Source of the DNA: Streptobacillus canis | GTDB lineage: Bacteria > Fusobacteriota > Fusobacteriia > Fusobacteriales > Leptotrichiaceae | DNA: 64,000 nt | Direction: 5' to 3' | Assembly: GCF_009733925.1 (NCBI RefSeq) | Contig: NZ_WOEI01000002.1 | Coordinates: forward strand, 66,304 to 130,303 | Part shown: one piece after another, positions 28,239-37,400 of the stretch | How the letters are laid out: every line of letters starts with the position of its first letter | How positions within the stretch are numbered: position 1 is the stretch's first letter | The notes under the pieces: generated by a model | The model's database searches: none | Seen by the model: the letters and a program-made list of their open reading frames with translations, nothing else | What the model was told of the DNA's origin: nothing | Made by a program: the position numbers and the translations under genes

Positions 28239-28796
28239 ATGAAAAAATTGCTTATGCTTATAGCTTTAATTGGAGTAGTTTCTTCTCCAATTGAACTTAA
28301 AAAAGAAATAAATATATTTGAAGATGAAGAAATAGTAAAAAAATACATTAATCATTTAGAAGATATTGATGTTGAAGATTATTCTCCATATATTAATACT
28401 TCTGAATTGATTTCTGAAGGAAATGAACCCAATAACAATGTTATAGACTCTGCAAGTAACGAAGAGTTTGATATAGAAAATCCGTTTAAAGTTACTAAGA
28501 ATTTTGATTTTGATGTAAAGAATTTAAAGGACATTATTAAGAAAGATTTATCTAATGAATTATCAGTTAAAATAGATAAGAATATTTTAGATTTAACTAT
28601 GGATAGTACTTCTATGGGAGCCCTATTCTTTGATGGTAATAATGACTTAAATAAGCTTAATAATTTCAAAAAAGATTTAGTTGATTTTGCTAATGATAAG
28701 ATCAATATGTATGGTGAATTAGTAAAAGGTGAATTTGTAAATAATGACAAAAATGCAGAAGTATATAATAATGTTATTGAGTTTGAATTAGAGTAG
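28239..28796 (+). CDS. Small exported acidic protein, unknown function
   Basis: A 185-residue protein with an apparent Sec signal peptide (KKLLMLIALIGVVSS, cleavage near residue 17) and no lipobox cysteine. The mature part is strongly acidic and rich in Asn, Asp, Glu and Lys, with no recognised motif. Blocks such as KNFDFDVKNLKDIIKKDLSN suggest amphipathic helices. The ATG follows AGGAGG, and the gene lies between glyS and ruvB with 10-16 base gaps, so it probably rides on the same transcript. Periplasmic location is inferred. I do not recognise a family. Confidence 0.7.
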   Translation: MKKLLMLIALIGVVSSPIELKKEINIFEDEEIVKKYINHLEDIDVEDYSPYINTSELISEGNEPNNNVIDSASNEEFDIENPFKVTKNFDFDVKNLKDIIKKDLSNELSVKIDKNILDLTMDSTSMGALFFDGNNDLNKLNNFKKDLVDFANDKINMYGELVKGEFVNNDKNAEVYNNVIEFELE

Positions 28797-28806
28797 GGAG
28801 GTTATT

Positions 28807-29811
28807 GTGGAAAATAGATTTGTTGATTTAAACGAAATGTTAGAAGATTATGAAATAAGTAATGAGATAAATTCTTTAAGACCACAGCTATTTAAAGACT
28901 ATATAGGTCAAGAAGATTTGAAAGAGACTCTAAGTATCTCAATAAAAGCAGCTAAAATTAGACAGGAGGCATTAGATCACATTCTTTTATTTGGGCCTCC
29001 AGGTTTAGGTAAAACTACTATGGCTACTGTAATTGCTAATGAAATGGGGACTAATATTAAAATTACATCTGGACCAGTTTTAGAAAAAGCTGGAGATTTA
29101 GTATCTATACTTACTACACTAGAAGATGGAGATGTCCTATTCATAGACGAAATACATAGATTAAGTACTAATATAGAAGAAATACTTTATTCAGCTATGG
29201 AAGATTTTAAAGTAGATATAATGCTTGGGAAAGGGCATGGTGCTACTAGTTATAGGGTAGAACTTAAAAGATTTACTTTAATAGGAGCTACTACTATGGC
29301 AGGAAAGCTTTCAAAACCATTTAAAGATAGATTTGGAATACAACATAGAATGAATTTCTACACTACAGAAGAATTAATGAAAATAATTTCAAGATCTGCA
29401 AGTATTTTAGGAGTTGAATGTGTAGAAAATTCTTTAAGAGATATAGCTTTAAGAAGTAGAGGAACACCAAGACTAGCAAATAGAGTATTAAAAAGATCTA
29501 GAGATTATGCTACTGTAAATGGTAATGGTATTATAAACGATGAAATAATGAGAGAAGTAATTAGAATACTTAAAGTAGATGAAAGAGGTCTTGATGAGAT
29601 GGATAGAAGTCTACTTAGAGCAATAATAGTAAACTATGGTGGAGGACCAGTAGGAGTAGAAACTCTAGCAACTCATTTAGGCGAAGATAGAAAGACCATA
29701 GAAGAAGTATATGAACCATATTTAATACAGCTTGGATTACTAAAAGTAAGTCTTAGAGGTAGGGAAGTAACAGATTTAGCCTATAGCCATATGGGACTTG
29801 AAAAGAGGTAG
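28807..29811 (+). CDS. ruvB: Holliday junction branch migration ATPase RuvB
   Basis: A 334-residue AAA+ motor. LRPQLFKDYIGQEDLKETLS is the typical beginning; Walker A is GPPGLGKTT (near residue 62), Walker B FIDEIHRLS, sensor 1 GATTMAGKLSKPFKDRFGI, and the C-terminal winged helix holds GGGPVGVETLATHLGEDRKT. Complete length. Translation starts at GTG (28807) with GGAGG upstream. ruvA and ruvC are not in the window, so the motor is encoded apart from its DNA-binding partner. Confidence 0.97.
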   Translation: MENRFVDLNEMLEDYEISNEINSLRPQLFKDYIGQEDLKETLSISIKAAKIRQEALDHILLFGPPGLGKTTMATVIANEMGTNIKITSGPVLEKAGDLVSILTTLEDGDVLFIDEIHRLSTNIEEILYSAMEDFKVDIMLGKGHGATSYRVELKRFTLIGATTMAGKLSKPFKDRFGIQHRMNFYTTEELMKIISRSASILGVECVENSLRDIALRSRGTPRLANRVLKRSRDYATVNGNGIINDEIMREVIRILKVDERGLDEMDRSLLRAIIVNYGGGPVGVETLATHLGEDRKTIEEVYEPYLIQLGLLKVSLRGREVTDLAYSHMGLEKR

Positions 29812-29812
29812 T

Positions 29813-30514
29813 ATGTTAACAGTAATAGCAGATAAAGTTATGGGAGATATTGTAGAGATATCTGAAGTAACTGAAATAAATCATATTAAAAATGTATTTA
29901 GATTAAAAGAAAATGATGAAGTAAGAGTTATAGATTTTGAATATGAGTATAAAGGAATAATAAAGGAAATTAATAAAAAAAATATATTAATTAGTATATC
30001 TTATAAAAAAGAAGATATTTATTCTTTACCTTTTAACTTAGATTTAGCTATAGGATTACTTAAGAATGAAAAAATGAAGCTATTAATACAAAAATTAACA
30101 GAATTAGGTATTAGAAACATTATTCCATTAAAGACAGAAAGAGTAGTTGTTAAAATCAATGAAAAGAAGGAAAAATGGGATTTAGTAGTTAGAGAAAGCA
30201 TGAAACAATGTAGAGCTATAAAAAAAACTAACGTAGAAATACTTAATGAAATTGAAAGAATAAAATATGAAAACTATGATAAAATTATATATGGATATGA
30301 AAGTAGTGAATCTTCACTTAATTTAAAAGATGTAATTAAGAAGGAAGATGAAAACATACTATTAATAATAGGACCTGAAGGTGGGTTTGCACTTGAAGAA
30401 GTGGAATTTTTAAAATCTCGTGGTGCTATTGAAATTAGTTTAGGTAAAAGAATACTTAGAGCAGAGACTGCAGCTATAGTCCTTGCAGGAAGTATAATAA
30501 ATATAAAAGAGTAA
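29813..30514 (+). CDS. rsmE: 16S rRNA (uracil-1498-N3)-methyltransferase RsmE
   Basis: A 233-residue SPOUT methyltransferase. An N-terminal PUA-like part (residues 1-70, HIKNVFRLKENDEVRVID) is followed by the knotted domain: LDLAIGLLKNEKMKLLIQKL, TELGIRNIIPLKTERVV, the REMKQ-type VRESMKQCRAIKKTNVE, IIGPEGGFALEEVEF and LGKRILRAETAAIVLAG, the last two forming the SAM-binding knot. The ATG at 29813 is preferred over an upstream TTG (29798) because AGAGG precedes it and it avoids overlapping ruvB. Confidence 0.93.
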   Translation: MLTVIADKVMGDIVEISEVTEINHIKNVFRLKENDEVRVIDFEYEYKGIIKEINKKNILISISYKKEDIYSLPFNLDLAIGLLKNEKMKLLIQKLTELGIRNIIPLKTERVVVKINEKKEKWDLVVRESMKQCRAIKKTNVEILNEIERIKYENYDKIIYGYESSESSLNLKDVIKKEDENILLIIGPEGGFALEEVEFLKSRGAIEISLGKRILRAETAAIVLAGSIINIKE

Positions 30515-30528
30515 AAAGGAAGGTAAAT

Positions 30529-31512
30529 ATGAAAAAGAATTTAACAATATTTTTAATATTATTAGCATTAGTTTCTTGTGGAACTAAAACAATGACAGAA
30601 ATAGAAGGAAATAAAATAGTAAGAGTAGATAATACATATTACTTACACTATAACGATACAGTTATTAAATTAACTGAAGATACATATATTACAAAAGACA
30701 AAAAAGTTGGAGATTACTTCAAAGGCTCATTCTTTAGTAATGAAGAAGATGATTTCTTAGTTGATTTAAAGAAATACTTCCCACATGGATTTAATGGAAT
30801 ACAAGAAGGAGAAGCTCCAAAGAGCTTTTCTGAAATGCCGTTATTATCTTTAGGAGAAAAGAAAATAATAGATGCAATAGCATTATCAAAAGATTTATCA
30901 AGCAAAAATCCAGATCTTTTAATTGCTAAAGATGAAACTAAAGATGAAGAGAAAAAAGAAGAAAATAAAGCTGAAGTTAAAGAAGTTAATTTAACTGGTA
31001 AAAAATTAGCCATATTAAATGCTAATGGTATAGATGGTTATGCAAGAAGATTAGGAGAGAGCTTAAAAGCAACTTTAGGAGTAGAAGCTTTATCTGAAAA
31101 TTATGGTAAATCAGAAAACTTAACTTATGTAATTAACCATAAATTAAGTCCTGAAGAATTAGATAAATTAGTAAATACTTTAAATATTAAATATATTAAA
31201 GTGCAAAACAATCCAGATTTAAAAGCAGATCAAGATGTAGTATTAATTACAGGTAATGATGCAAATGTTAACTATGCTATAGAAATCTTATCTAAAGGTG
31301 GATTAAAAGATGTAGAAAATATGTTAACAGGATATACTGTAACAACTAAAACTGAAGCTAAATACAATAATGAAGATATTAAAGATGAAACTATTATCAT
31401 GTATAATCCAGAAGATGTATTTATAGCTAAAAAAGTATTAGGATTATTACCTAATGCAACATTAAAAGAAAATGCAAGCATAAGTGGAAAATTAATAATA
31501 ACAACTAAATAA
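30529..31512 (+). CDS. Lipoprotein with LytR C-terminal-type domain
   Basis: A 327-residue predicted lipoprotein: KNLTIFLILLALVSCGTK has a lipobox with the acylated cysteine at residue 17. An Asp/Glu/Lys-rich linker lies near 135-155. Two similar segments follow: GKKLAILNANGIDGYARRLG with the alpha/beta pattern of LytR_C (cell-wall-associated) domains, then a copy near 220-327 (VLITGNDANVNYAIEIL, TIIMYNPEDVFIAKKVLG). It is likely anchored in a membrane and may act in envelope or wall maintenance. This is an inference. The next genes are rsfS and PBP2. Confidence 0.65.
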   Translation: MKKNLTIFLILLALVSCGTKTMTEIEGNKIVRVDNTYYLHYNDTVIKLTEDTYITKDKKVGDYFKGSFFSNEEDDFLVDLKKYFPHGFNGIQEGEAPKSFSEMPLLSLGEKKIIDAIALSKDLSSKNPDLLIAKDETKDEEKKEENKAEVKEVNLTGKKLAILNANGIDGYARRLGESLKATLGVEALSENYGKSENLTYVINHKLSPEELDKLVNTLNIKYIKVQNNPDLKADQDVVLITGNDANVNYAIEILSKGGLKDVENMLTGYTVTTKTEAKYNNEDIKDETIIMYNPEDVFIAKKVLGLLPNATLKENASISGKLIITTK

Positions 31513-31520
31513 GGAGAAAT

Positions 31521-31826
31521 ATGGAAGACATAGTAAAAGTAGTAATAGATGCAATAGAAGATAAAAAAGGACTAGATATTAAAGTTTATGATTTAAGAGG
31601 AAAATCACCTTTCTTTGATTACTCTATACTTTGTACAGGATCATCAACTAGAAACGTTGATGCTATAGTTCAAGAATTAAAGAAAGCTATGCCAGTAGTT
31701 AAAGGTATAGAAGGACAAGAAGAAGCAAACTGGGTATTAATTGATGGTGGAGATGTACTTGTAAGCGTATTTACAAGAGATGCTAGAAATTATTACAAAT
31801 TAGACGAATTTTATGAAAGTGTTTAA
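31521..31826 (+). CDS. rsfS: Ribosomal silencing factor RsfS
   Basis: A 101-residue Iojap/RsfS protein that binds L14 on the large subunit and blocks subunit joining under starvation. Diagnostic stretch: DLRGKSPFFDYSILCTGSST followed by RNVDAIVQELKK, then GQEEANWVLIDGGDVLVSVF near the C-terminus. Typical size. AAGGAG precedes the ATG. It lies between a lipoprotein gene and the PBP2 gene, with 8- and 5-base gaps. Confidence 0.93.
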   Translation: MEDIVKVVIDAIEDKKGLDIKVYDLRGKSPFFDYSILCTGSSTRNVDAIVQELKKAMPVVKGIEGQEEANWVLIDGGDVLVSVFTRDARNYYKLDEFYESV

Positions 31827-31831
31827 AAATA

Positions 31832-33706
31832 ATGAGAATATTAGATATAGAGGATAAGAGTAAAAGAGCTTCAGCTTTTCTATTCATAGTATTTCTAATA
31901 TTTTTGGGATTAGTTTTAAGACTATATAACTTACAGATAACAAATAGTAATCTTTATCAAAATAGAGCAGCTAGAAACAGTTTAAGAACAAATACTATTA
32001 AGCCTGTTAGAGGAAAAATTTATGATAAGGATGGAGAACTTCTAGTAAGTAATACTACAGGTTATCATCTAATACATAAGGAAAGCCAAAATATCTCTCA
32101 GGATGAGGCTGAATTACTTAAAAAAGTATATGGAAAAACAGATGCTGAAAGAGAACAAATGTTTTCTAATTTAGGTAAGAAGTCAAAGGCTAAACTAGAA
32201 GAAATATATTTAGATAGTTTAGATATGATGAAATTAACTAATATAGAATACGATGATATTATAAACAAATTCTATAAAGTGCTTCCTATAGGATTTGATA
32301 AAGTAATTATTATAGATGAAGATTTAGATTCAGAAAGTGCTCTTGTAGGTGTTGAAAAAATAACTAATCCACGTATAGATATTTTAGAATATGATAAGAG
32401 ATATTATCATAAACATGAGATAGCATCTCATGTGATAGGAAATGTTAAGCTTATTAGTGAAAAAGAGTATGAAGAACTAAAAGATAAAGGTTTTGAAAAA
32501 GATGACCTTGTAGGTAAAGATGGAATAGAAAAAACATATAATGTGGAACTTAAAGGAAGTTCTGGTAAAGAATTTGTTGAAGTAGATGCAAGAGGTAATG
32601 TACTTAATAAACTAGATGAAGAAAAAGCAGTACCAGGGAAAAATATTTATCTTTCAATAGATTATGATTTACAACAATATATGACTGATAATTTTAAAGG
32701 TAAAATAGGTACATTTATAGCAATTGACGTAAAAACTGGTAAGGTACTAACATATGTTAGTTATCCTGAAGTGGATTTAAATGTATTAAGCTCAAGAATA
32801 AGTAAAACTGATTGGGATAATTTGTTAAATTCACCTAAGAGACCTTTATTAAATAGAGGTATAGCAGGATTATTCCCGCCAGGATCTACAGCAAAAATTG
32901 CAAGTGGATTAGCAATTATAGAAAATGGAATTTCACCATATGATACTATGTATTCAAACGGAGAATTTACATATGGTAAAGTAACATTTAGAGATTCAAA
33001 TAGAAGTGGACATGGAGTGACTAATTTCTTTAAAGCTATAGCTGAATCAGTAAATACATATTATTACCAAAATATATTAAGAATTAATAGAGATAAATAT
33101 TTTGAAGTAGCAAAAGATTTTGGTATAGGAGAATTAACAGAAGTTGATCTTCCAGGTGAAGTTGCTGGAGTATTACCTACACCAGAATGGAAGAAGAAAA
33201 AATTTAAATCTGCCATAGATCAAAAATGGTTACCTGGAGATTTAATCAATATGTCTATAGGACAAGGATATATGCTTATGACTCCAATGCAAGTATTGAT
33301 GATGTATCAAGCAGTTGCTAATGATGGAGTAATGGTTAAACCTACTTTTGTTGACTATTTTGAAACAGCAGATGGAATAAAAGAAACTAAAGAAACAGAA
33401 GTTTTAAGAAAATTAAATATTAAAGATGAAAATATTAAGAATATGCAAAAAGCTTTAAGAATGACAGTTACAGAAGGTACTGCAAAAGCTTTAAACTCAC
33501 TTCCAGTGCCAGTTTCTGCAAAAACAGGAACAGCACAAAATAGGAATGAAGCCCATCACTCATGGATGGCAGGATATTTCCCTAGTGATAATCCTCAAAT
33601 AGCCTTTGTTGCTCTTGTTGAGCAAGGAGGATATGGAGCAGTAGAAGCAGGAGGAAGAGTTTACGAATTCATTTCTAAATATTATGAATTAAAAGGAGTA
33701 AATTAA
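31832..33706 (+). CDS. mrdA: Penicillin-binding protein 2 (elongation transpeptidase)
   Basis: A 624-residue class B PBP, the transpeptidase of the elongasome. One N-terminal membrane helix (residues 16-34, FLFIVFLIFLGLVLRLYNL), a pedestal domain with RNSLRTNTIKPVRGKIYDKDG, then the catalytic domain: nucleophile Ser352 in PPGSTAK, SVNTYYY as the SxN motif, and KTGTAQ near residue 563. Domain order and length fit PBP2 (MrdA) rather than FtsI. No rodA follows. rsmG begins on its stop codon (TAATG). Confidence 0.9.
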   Translation: MRILDIEDKSKRASAFLFIVFLIFLGLVLRLYNLQITNSNLYQNRAARNSLRTNTIKPVRGKIYDKDGELLVSNTTGYHLIHKESQNISQDEAELLKKVYGKTDAEREQMFSNLGKKSKAKLEEIYLDSLDMMKLTNIEYDDIINKFYKVLPIGFDKVIIIDEDLDSESALVGVEKITNPRIDILEYDKRYYHKHEIASHVIGNVKLISEKEYEELKDKGFEKDDLVGKDGIEKTYNVELKGSSGKEFVEVDARGNVLNKLDEEKAVPGKNIYLSIDYDLQQYMTDNFKGKIGTFIAIDVKTGKVLTYVSYPEVDLNVLSSRISKTDWDNLLNSPKRPLLNRGIAGLFPPGSTAKIASGLAIIENGISPYDTMYSNGEFTYGKVTFRDSNRSGHGVTNFFKAIAESVNTYYYQNILRINRDKYFEVAKDFGIGELTEVDLPGEVAGVLPTPEWKKKKFKSAIDQKWLPGDLINMSIGQGYMLMTPMQVLMMYQAVANDGVMVKPTFVDYFETADGIKETKETEVLRKLNIKDENIKNMQKALRMTVTEGTAKALNSLPVPVSAKTGTAQNRNEAHHSWMAGYFPSDNPQIAFVALVEQGGYGAVEAGGRVYEFISKYYELKGVN

Positions 33707-34401
33707 TGAAAGAACATTTTATTAATCTCTTAAAATTATCAGATATACCAATGTCTGATGATATACTTGATAAATTAATGATATATCTTGAAATGCTTAT
33801 AGAAAAAAATAAGGTGATGAATCTTACAGCTATAAGAGATGAAAAGGATATGATAGAAAAGCATTTTATAGATGCCCTATTACTTACTAAAGTAATAAAA
33901 GAAGATGAAAAGAAATTAATAGACTTAGGAACAGGTGCTGGATTTCCAGGACTTGTTCTTGCTATATATTATCCAGAAAAAAATTTCTTACTTGTTGATT
34001 CAGTAAAGAAAAAAGTTGCATTCTTAGTTGAGGTTATAGAAGCTTTAAATCTTAAGAATGTTAAAACTAGTAGTGAAAGAGCTGAAGAGATAGTTAAGAA
34101 ATATAGAGAAAAATTTGATACGGCACTTTGTAGAGGTGTTGCAAACTTAAGAATAATACTTGAATATATGATACCATTTGTTAAAAGTGGTGGAAGATTC
34201 CTACCTCAAAAACTTAATTTAAATGAAGTAGAAGAATCTAGTAATGCTCTTAAAGTTTTAAACTCAACTATAGAACAAATACATAAATTTAATTTGCCAT
34301 TATGTCAAGATGAGAGAATCATACTTGAAATAAAGAAGAATAACAAAACAAGCCTGGAATATCCAAGAGCAGTAGGAGTACCAAGTAAAAAACCGTTATA
34401 A
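33706..34401 (+). CDS. rsmG: 16S rRNA m7G527 methyltransferase RsmG (GidB)
   Basis: A 231-residue Rossmann-fold methyltransferase. N-terminal helices contain NKVMNLTAIRDEKDMIEKHF, the SAM-binding loop is LIDLGTGAGFPGLVLAI (motif I), then FLLVDSVKKKVAFL and CRGVANLRIILEYMIPFVKS. The C-terminus ends PRAVGVPSKKPL, as usual. Loss of this enzyme elsewhere gives low-level streptomycin resistance; that is family knowledge. It overlaps the PBP2 gene by one base. Confidence 0.94.
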   Translation: MKEHFINLLKLSDIPMSDDILDKLMIYLEMLIEKNKVMNLTAIRDEKDMIEKHFIDALLLTKVIKEDEKKLIDLGTGAGFPGLVLAIYYPEKNFLLVDSVKKKVAFLVEVIEALNLKNVKTSSERAEEIVKKYREKFDTALCRGVANLRIILEYMIPFVKSGGRFLPQKLNLNEVEESSNALKVLNSTIEQIHKFNLPLCQDERIILEIKKNNKTSLEYPRAVGVPSKKPL

Positions 34402-34414
34402 GGAGGTCTGAACT

Positions 34415-37400
34415 ATGAATTACAAAGGATTAAAAAGAAGTTTATCTGTAATGTTACCACTATCTTTACTTGTAGTTGGTGCAAAAAGTTATGTTAATAC
34501 AGATATGTTTGAGTCACATTTAAAATCCTTATTAAATAATGTATTTAAAATAAAAGTAGATTATTCAGACTTAAAATTAAATGGTTTATCTGAAGTTGAA
34601 ATAAAAGATTTAAGACTTCAAACTCAAGATGGTATAGAAGTAATAGCAGTTGATTTAGCAAAAGCTAAAATTAACCTATTTACACCTACTAGAATATCAG
34701 ACGTAGAATTAATTAGGGGTAAAGTATTACTTGAAAGAAATGATAATAAGATAAATCTTGAAAATATTTTACCAGAACAAAAGAAAACAGATTATAGAAG
34801 ATTATCTTCAATTAATAATCTTGTATTCAAAGATGTTACACTTACATTTAGAGATAATACTTTTAGTAGACCTATAGAAAAAATAATTAAGGATGTAGAC
34901 GGGTATTTAATTAATAGCTTACAAACATCACTTGATTTAGAAGCAGTAGGTACTACTGATGGAAATAACATTAAAGATGGAGAACAAATAAAAATAAATA
35001 TTAAACTAGATTCAAATCAAGATAAAAATGTTTTTGATTTATTCTCTAATAAAGCTTATGAAGAACAAAAGAAAGAAAAAATAAAGTTCAATTTTGACTT
35101 TAGAAATGTTGATGTGACTAAAGACCTTTTCCAATATGTGCCTATAGAAAATATTGTTTCAGTACAAAAAGGAAAGGTTAATGGTTTACTTGAAATAGCT
35201 GAAAATGATGATAAAAAACTTGAATTTTATGGAAAATTAGATATTAAAGAAGCTGATGTTAAATATTCAGACTATAAAGATATAATTAGAAATGCAAATA
35301 GTACTGTAAGATTTAATAAATATGATATAGATCTTAATGGAAATGCAAAAGTAGATGATGGAAATCTTGATTTGGGTATTAAATTTAATGTAGATAATAA
35401 TAAGCTAAATGTAAAAGCAAAAGTAGATGATGTATATTATTCTACTTTAAAGAAATATTCATTAATAGAAAAAATGAATATAGATGGTAAATCAGATAAA
35501 GTATTTGGAGATATAGATTTAGAAATAGCTTTAAAAGATAAAGAATTTGATATTGAAAAATTTGATGGTAAGGTTAAAACTAAATACTTAAATGCTTTTG
35601 GTAGTGATTTTACTAATGTAGATTTAAACTTTAAATTAAAAGAAAAGAATATAATAAATATTGATGCTAAAAATTTAAATTTAAGCAAAAAAATAGATGA
35701 TGAGATAGAACTTGATGAATTAATAAATGCAGATTTTGATTTAAATGTAAAAAATATTACAGGTAAAGGTAAATTTGATATACAAAATAGAAGTAAATTT
35801 ATTAACCTGAATAAAATAAATGGGGATGTTGAAGTTAAGGAAAACAAAGATGTAGTGGTTAACTTTAATGAGAATAATATATCAGGAAAACTTGCATATG
35901 ATAATAAAAATGAGCAAGTAAAGGTATCAACTAAGGCTAAAGCATCAATTAATGTTAAATATAAAGGTAATGACCTTGATATTAAAGCAAATGTAAATAA
36001 TCTAACTTATTCACTTGAGAAAAAAGATTTTGTGGGTGGAAATGCAGATGTATTTGCAAAATCTAATGATAGAAAATATTTTAATGATTTAGATGTAAAA
36101 TTAGATGTTAAAAATGGTGTATATAATATTAATGCTAATGCAAGAACTGATGAAGGTAATGTAAGTATTAACAGTCATAGTTGTAAAGCATTAAATCATG
36201 CATATACTTTGCATGGACATAATTTTGATTTAATAGCATATATGAAAAAATTAGGAATAAAAAATCTAGATGATGTAGAGGGACAAAGACAAAATTTCAT
36301 AGCCAATATATTAGCTAAAAATCTTAAAAATGCTCTGATGTTATCATTAGATGTAAATAATCCAATTAATATTAAATATAAAGAGAATAAATTAGGTATA
36401 AAACCTAAACTTAAAAATGTAATATATGATTTTAAAGCAAGAACTGTAACATCAGGAGATATAGACTTAGGTGTTAATGGTGATGGAAGTATATTTGATA
36501 ATGTACATGCTAATGTAAATATTGGTAAAAATGGATATAAAGTAAATTCTATAGTTAGTATAAAAGATGGTAAGTTATCTATATCTGGAAATACTACAAA
36601 AGATTTCTTACATTCATATAACATAACAGGAGAAAAGGTTGATATATTAGAAATTGGAAAAGGTTTAGGATATGTCAATAAAGATATAGAAGAAACTATG
36701 CCACTTGACTTTACTACTAAAGTTAATGGAGGTTTTGATAATTTAACAGGGGATATTCATATTACAAGTCCTTATGGTGGATATATAGCTGAATATGAAA
36801 ACCTAGTTTTAGATGGTAAGATTAATAATCTAAAAGAATTTGATATGGATTTAGATTTAAATATGGATGAATTATGGATTAAATATCAAAGATTCTTAGA
36901 TGTTAAATCTAAAGTTAAAATTAGAAAAGAAGATATAGAAGTTGAAGAATTTGGTAATGATAAACTTAAAGTTAAAGGTACATATAACCTAAATAGTAGA
37001 GAGGTTGATTTAAAATCTAACTTAAATGCATATAATATCTACTCAACTTTTGGACCTGATATAGATTTATTAGTTAATAACTTAAACTTTAATGTTAATG
37101 GGCCTATAGATGATTTAAATGGTAATATTTCTGTTGAAAAATCACCGGTATTATTAAATAAAAAGCAAATATCTGATTTTGTAATGAATGGTAATATAGT
37201 AAATAACAAAGTTAACTTAAATGAGATGAAAGTTAGAGACTATAACATAAGTGGATATTATGATATTAGAGAGAAAAACTATGATATTAATGTAGCTCTT
37301 AAAGAAGATAATATTCAAGAGCTAATAGATATTAATGATTTAAAACTTAATGTAAATTCTAATCTAAATCTTAAGGGAACATTTGAAAATACAGATATTA

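Noticed and set aside
29798..29812. Upstream TTG start for rsmE
   Set aside because: It overlaps ruvB and leaves the AGAGG ribosome-binding site inside the coding region.
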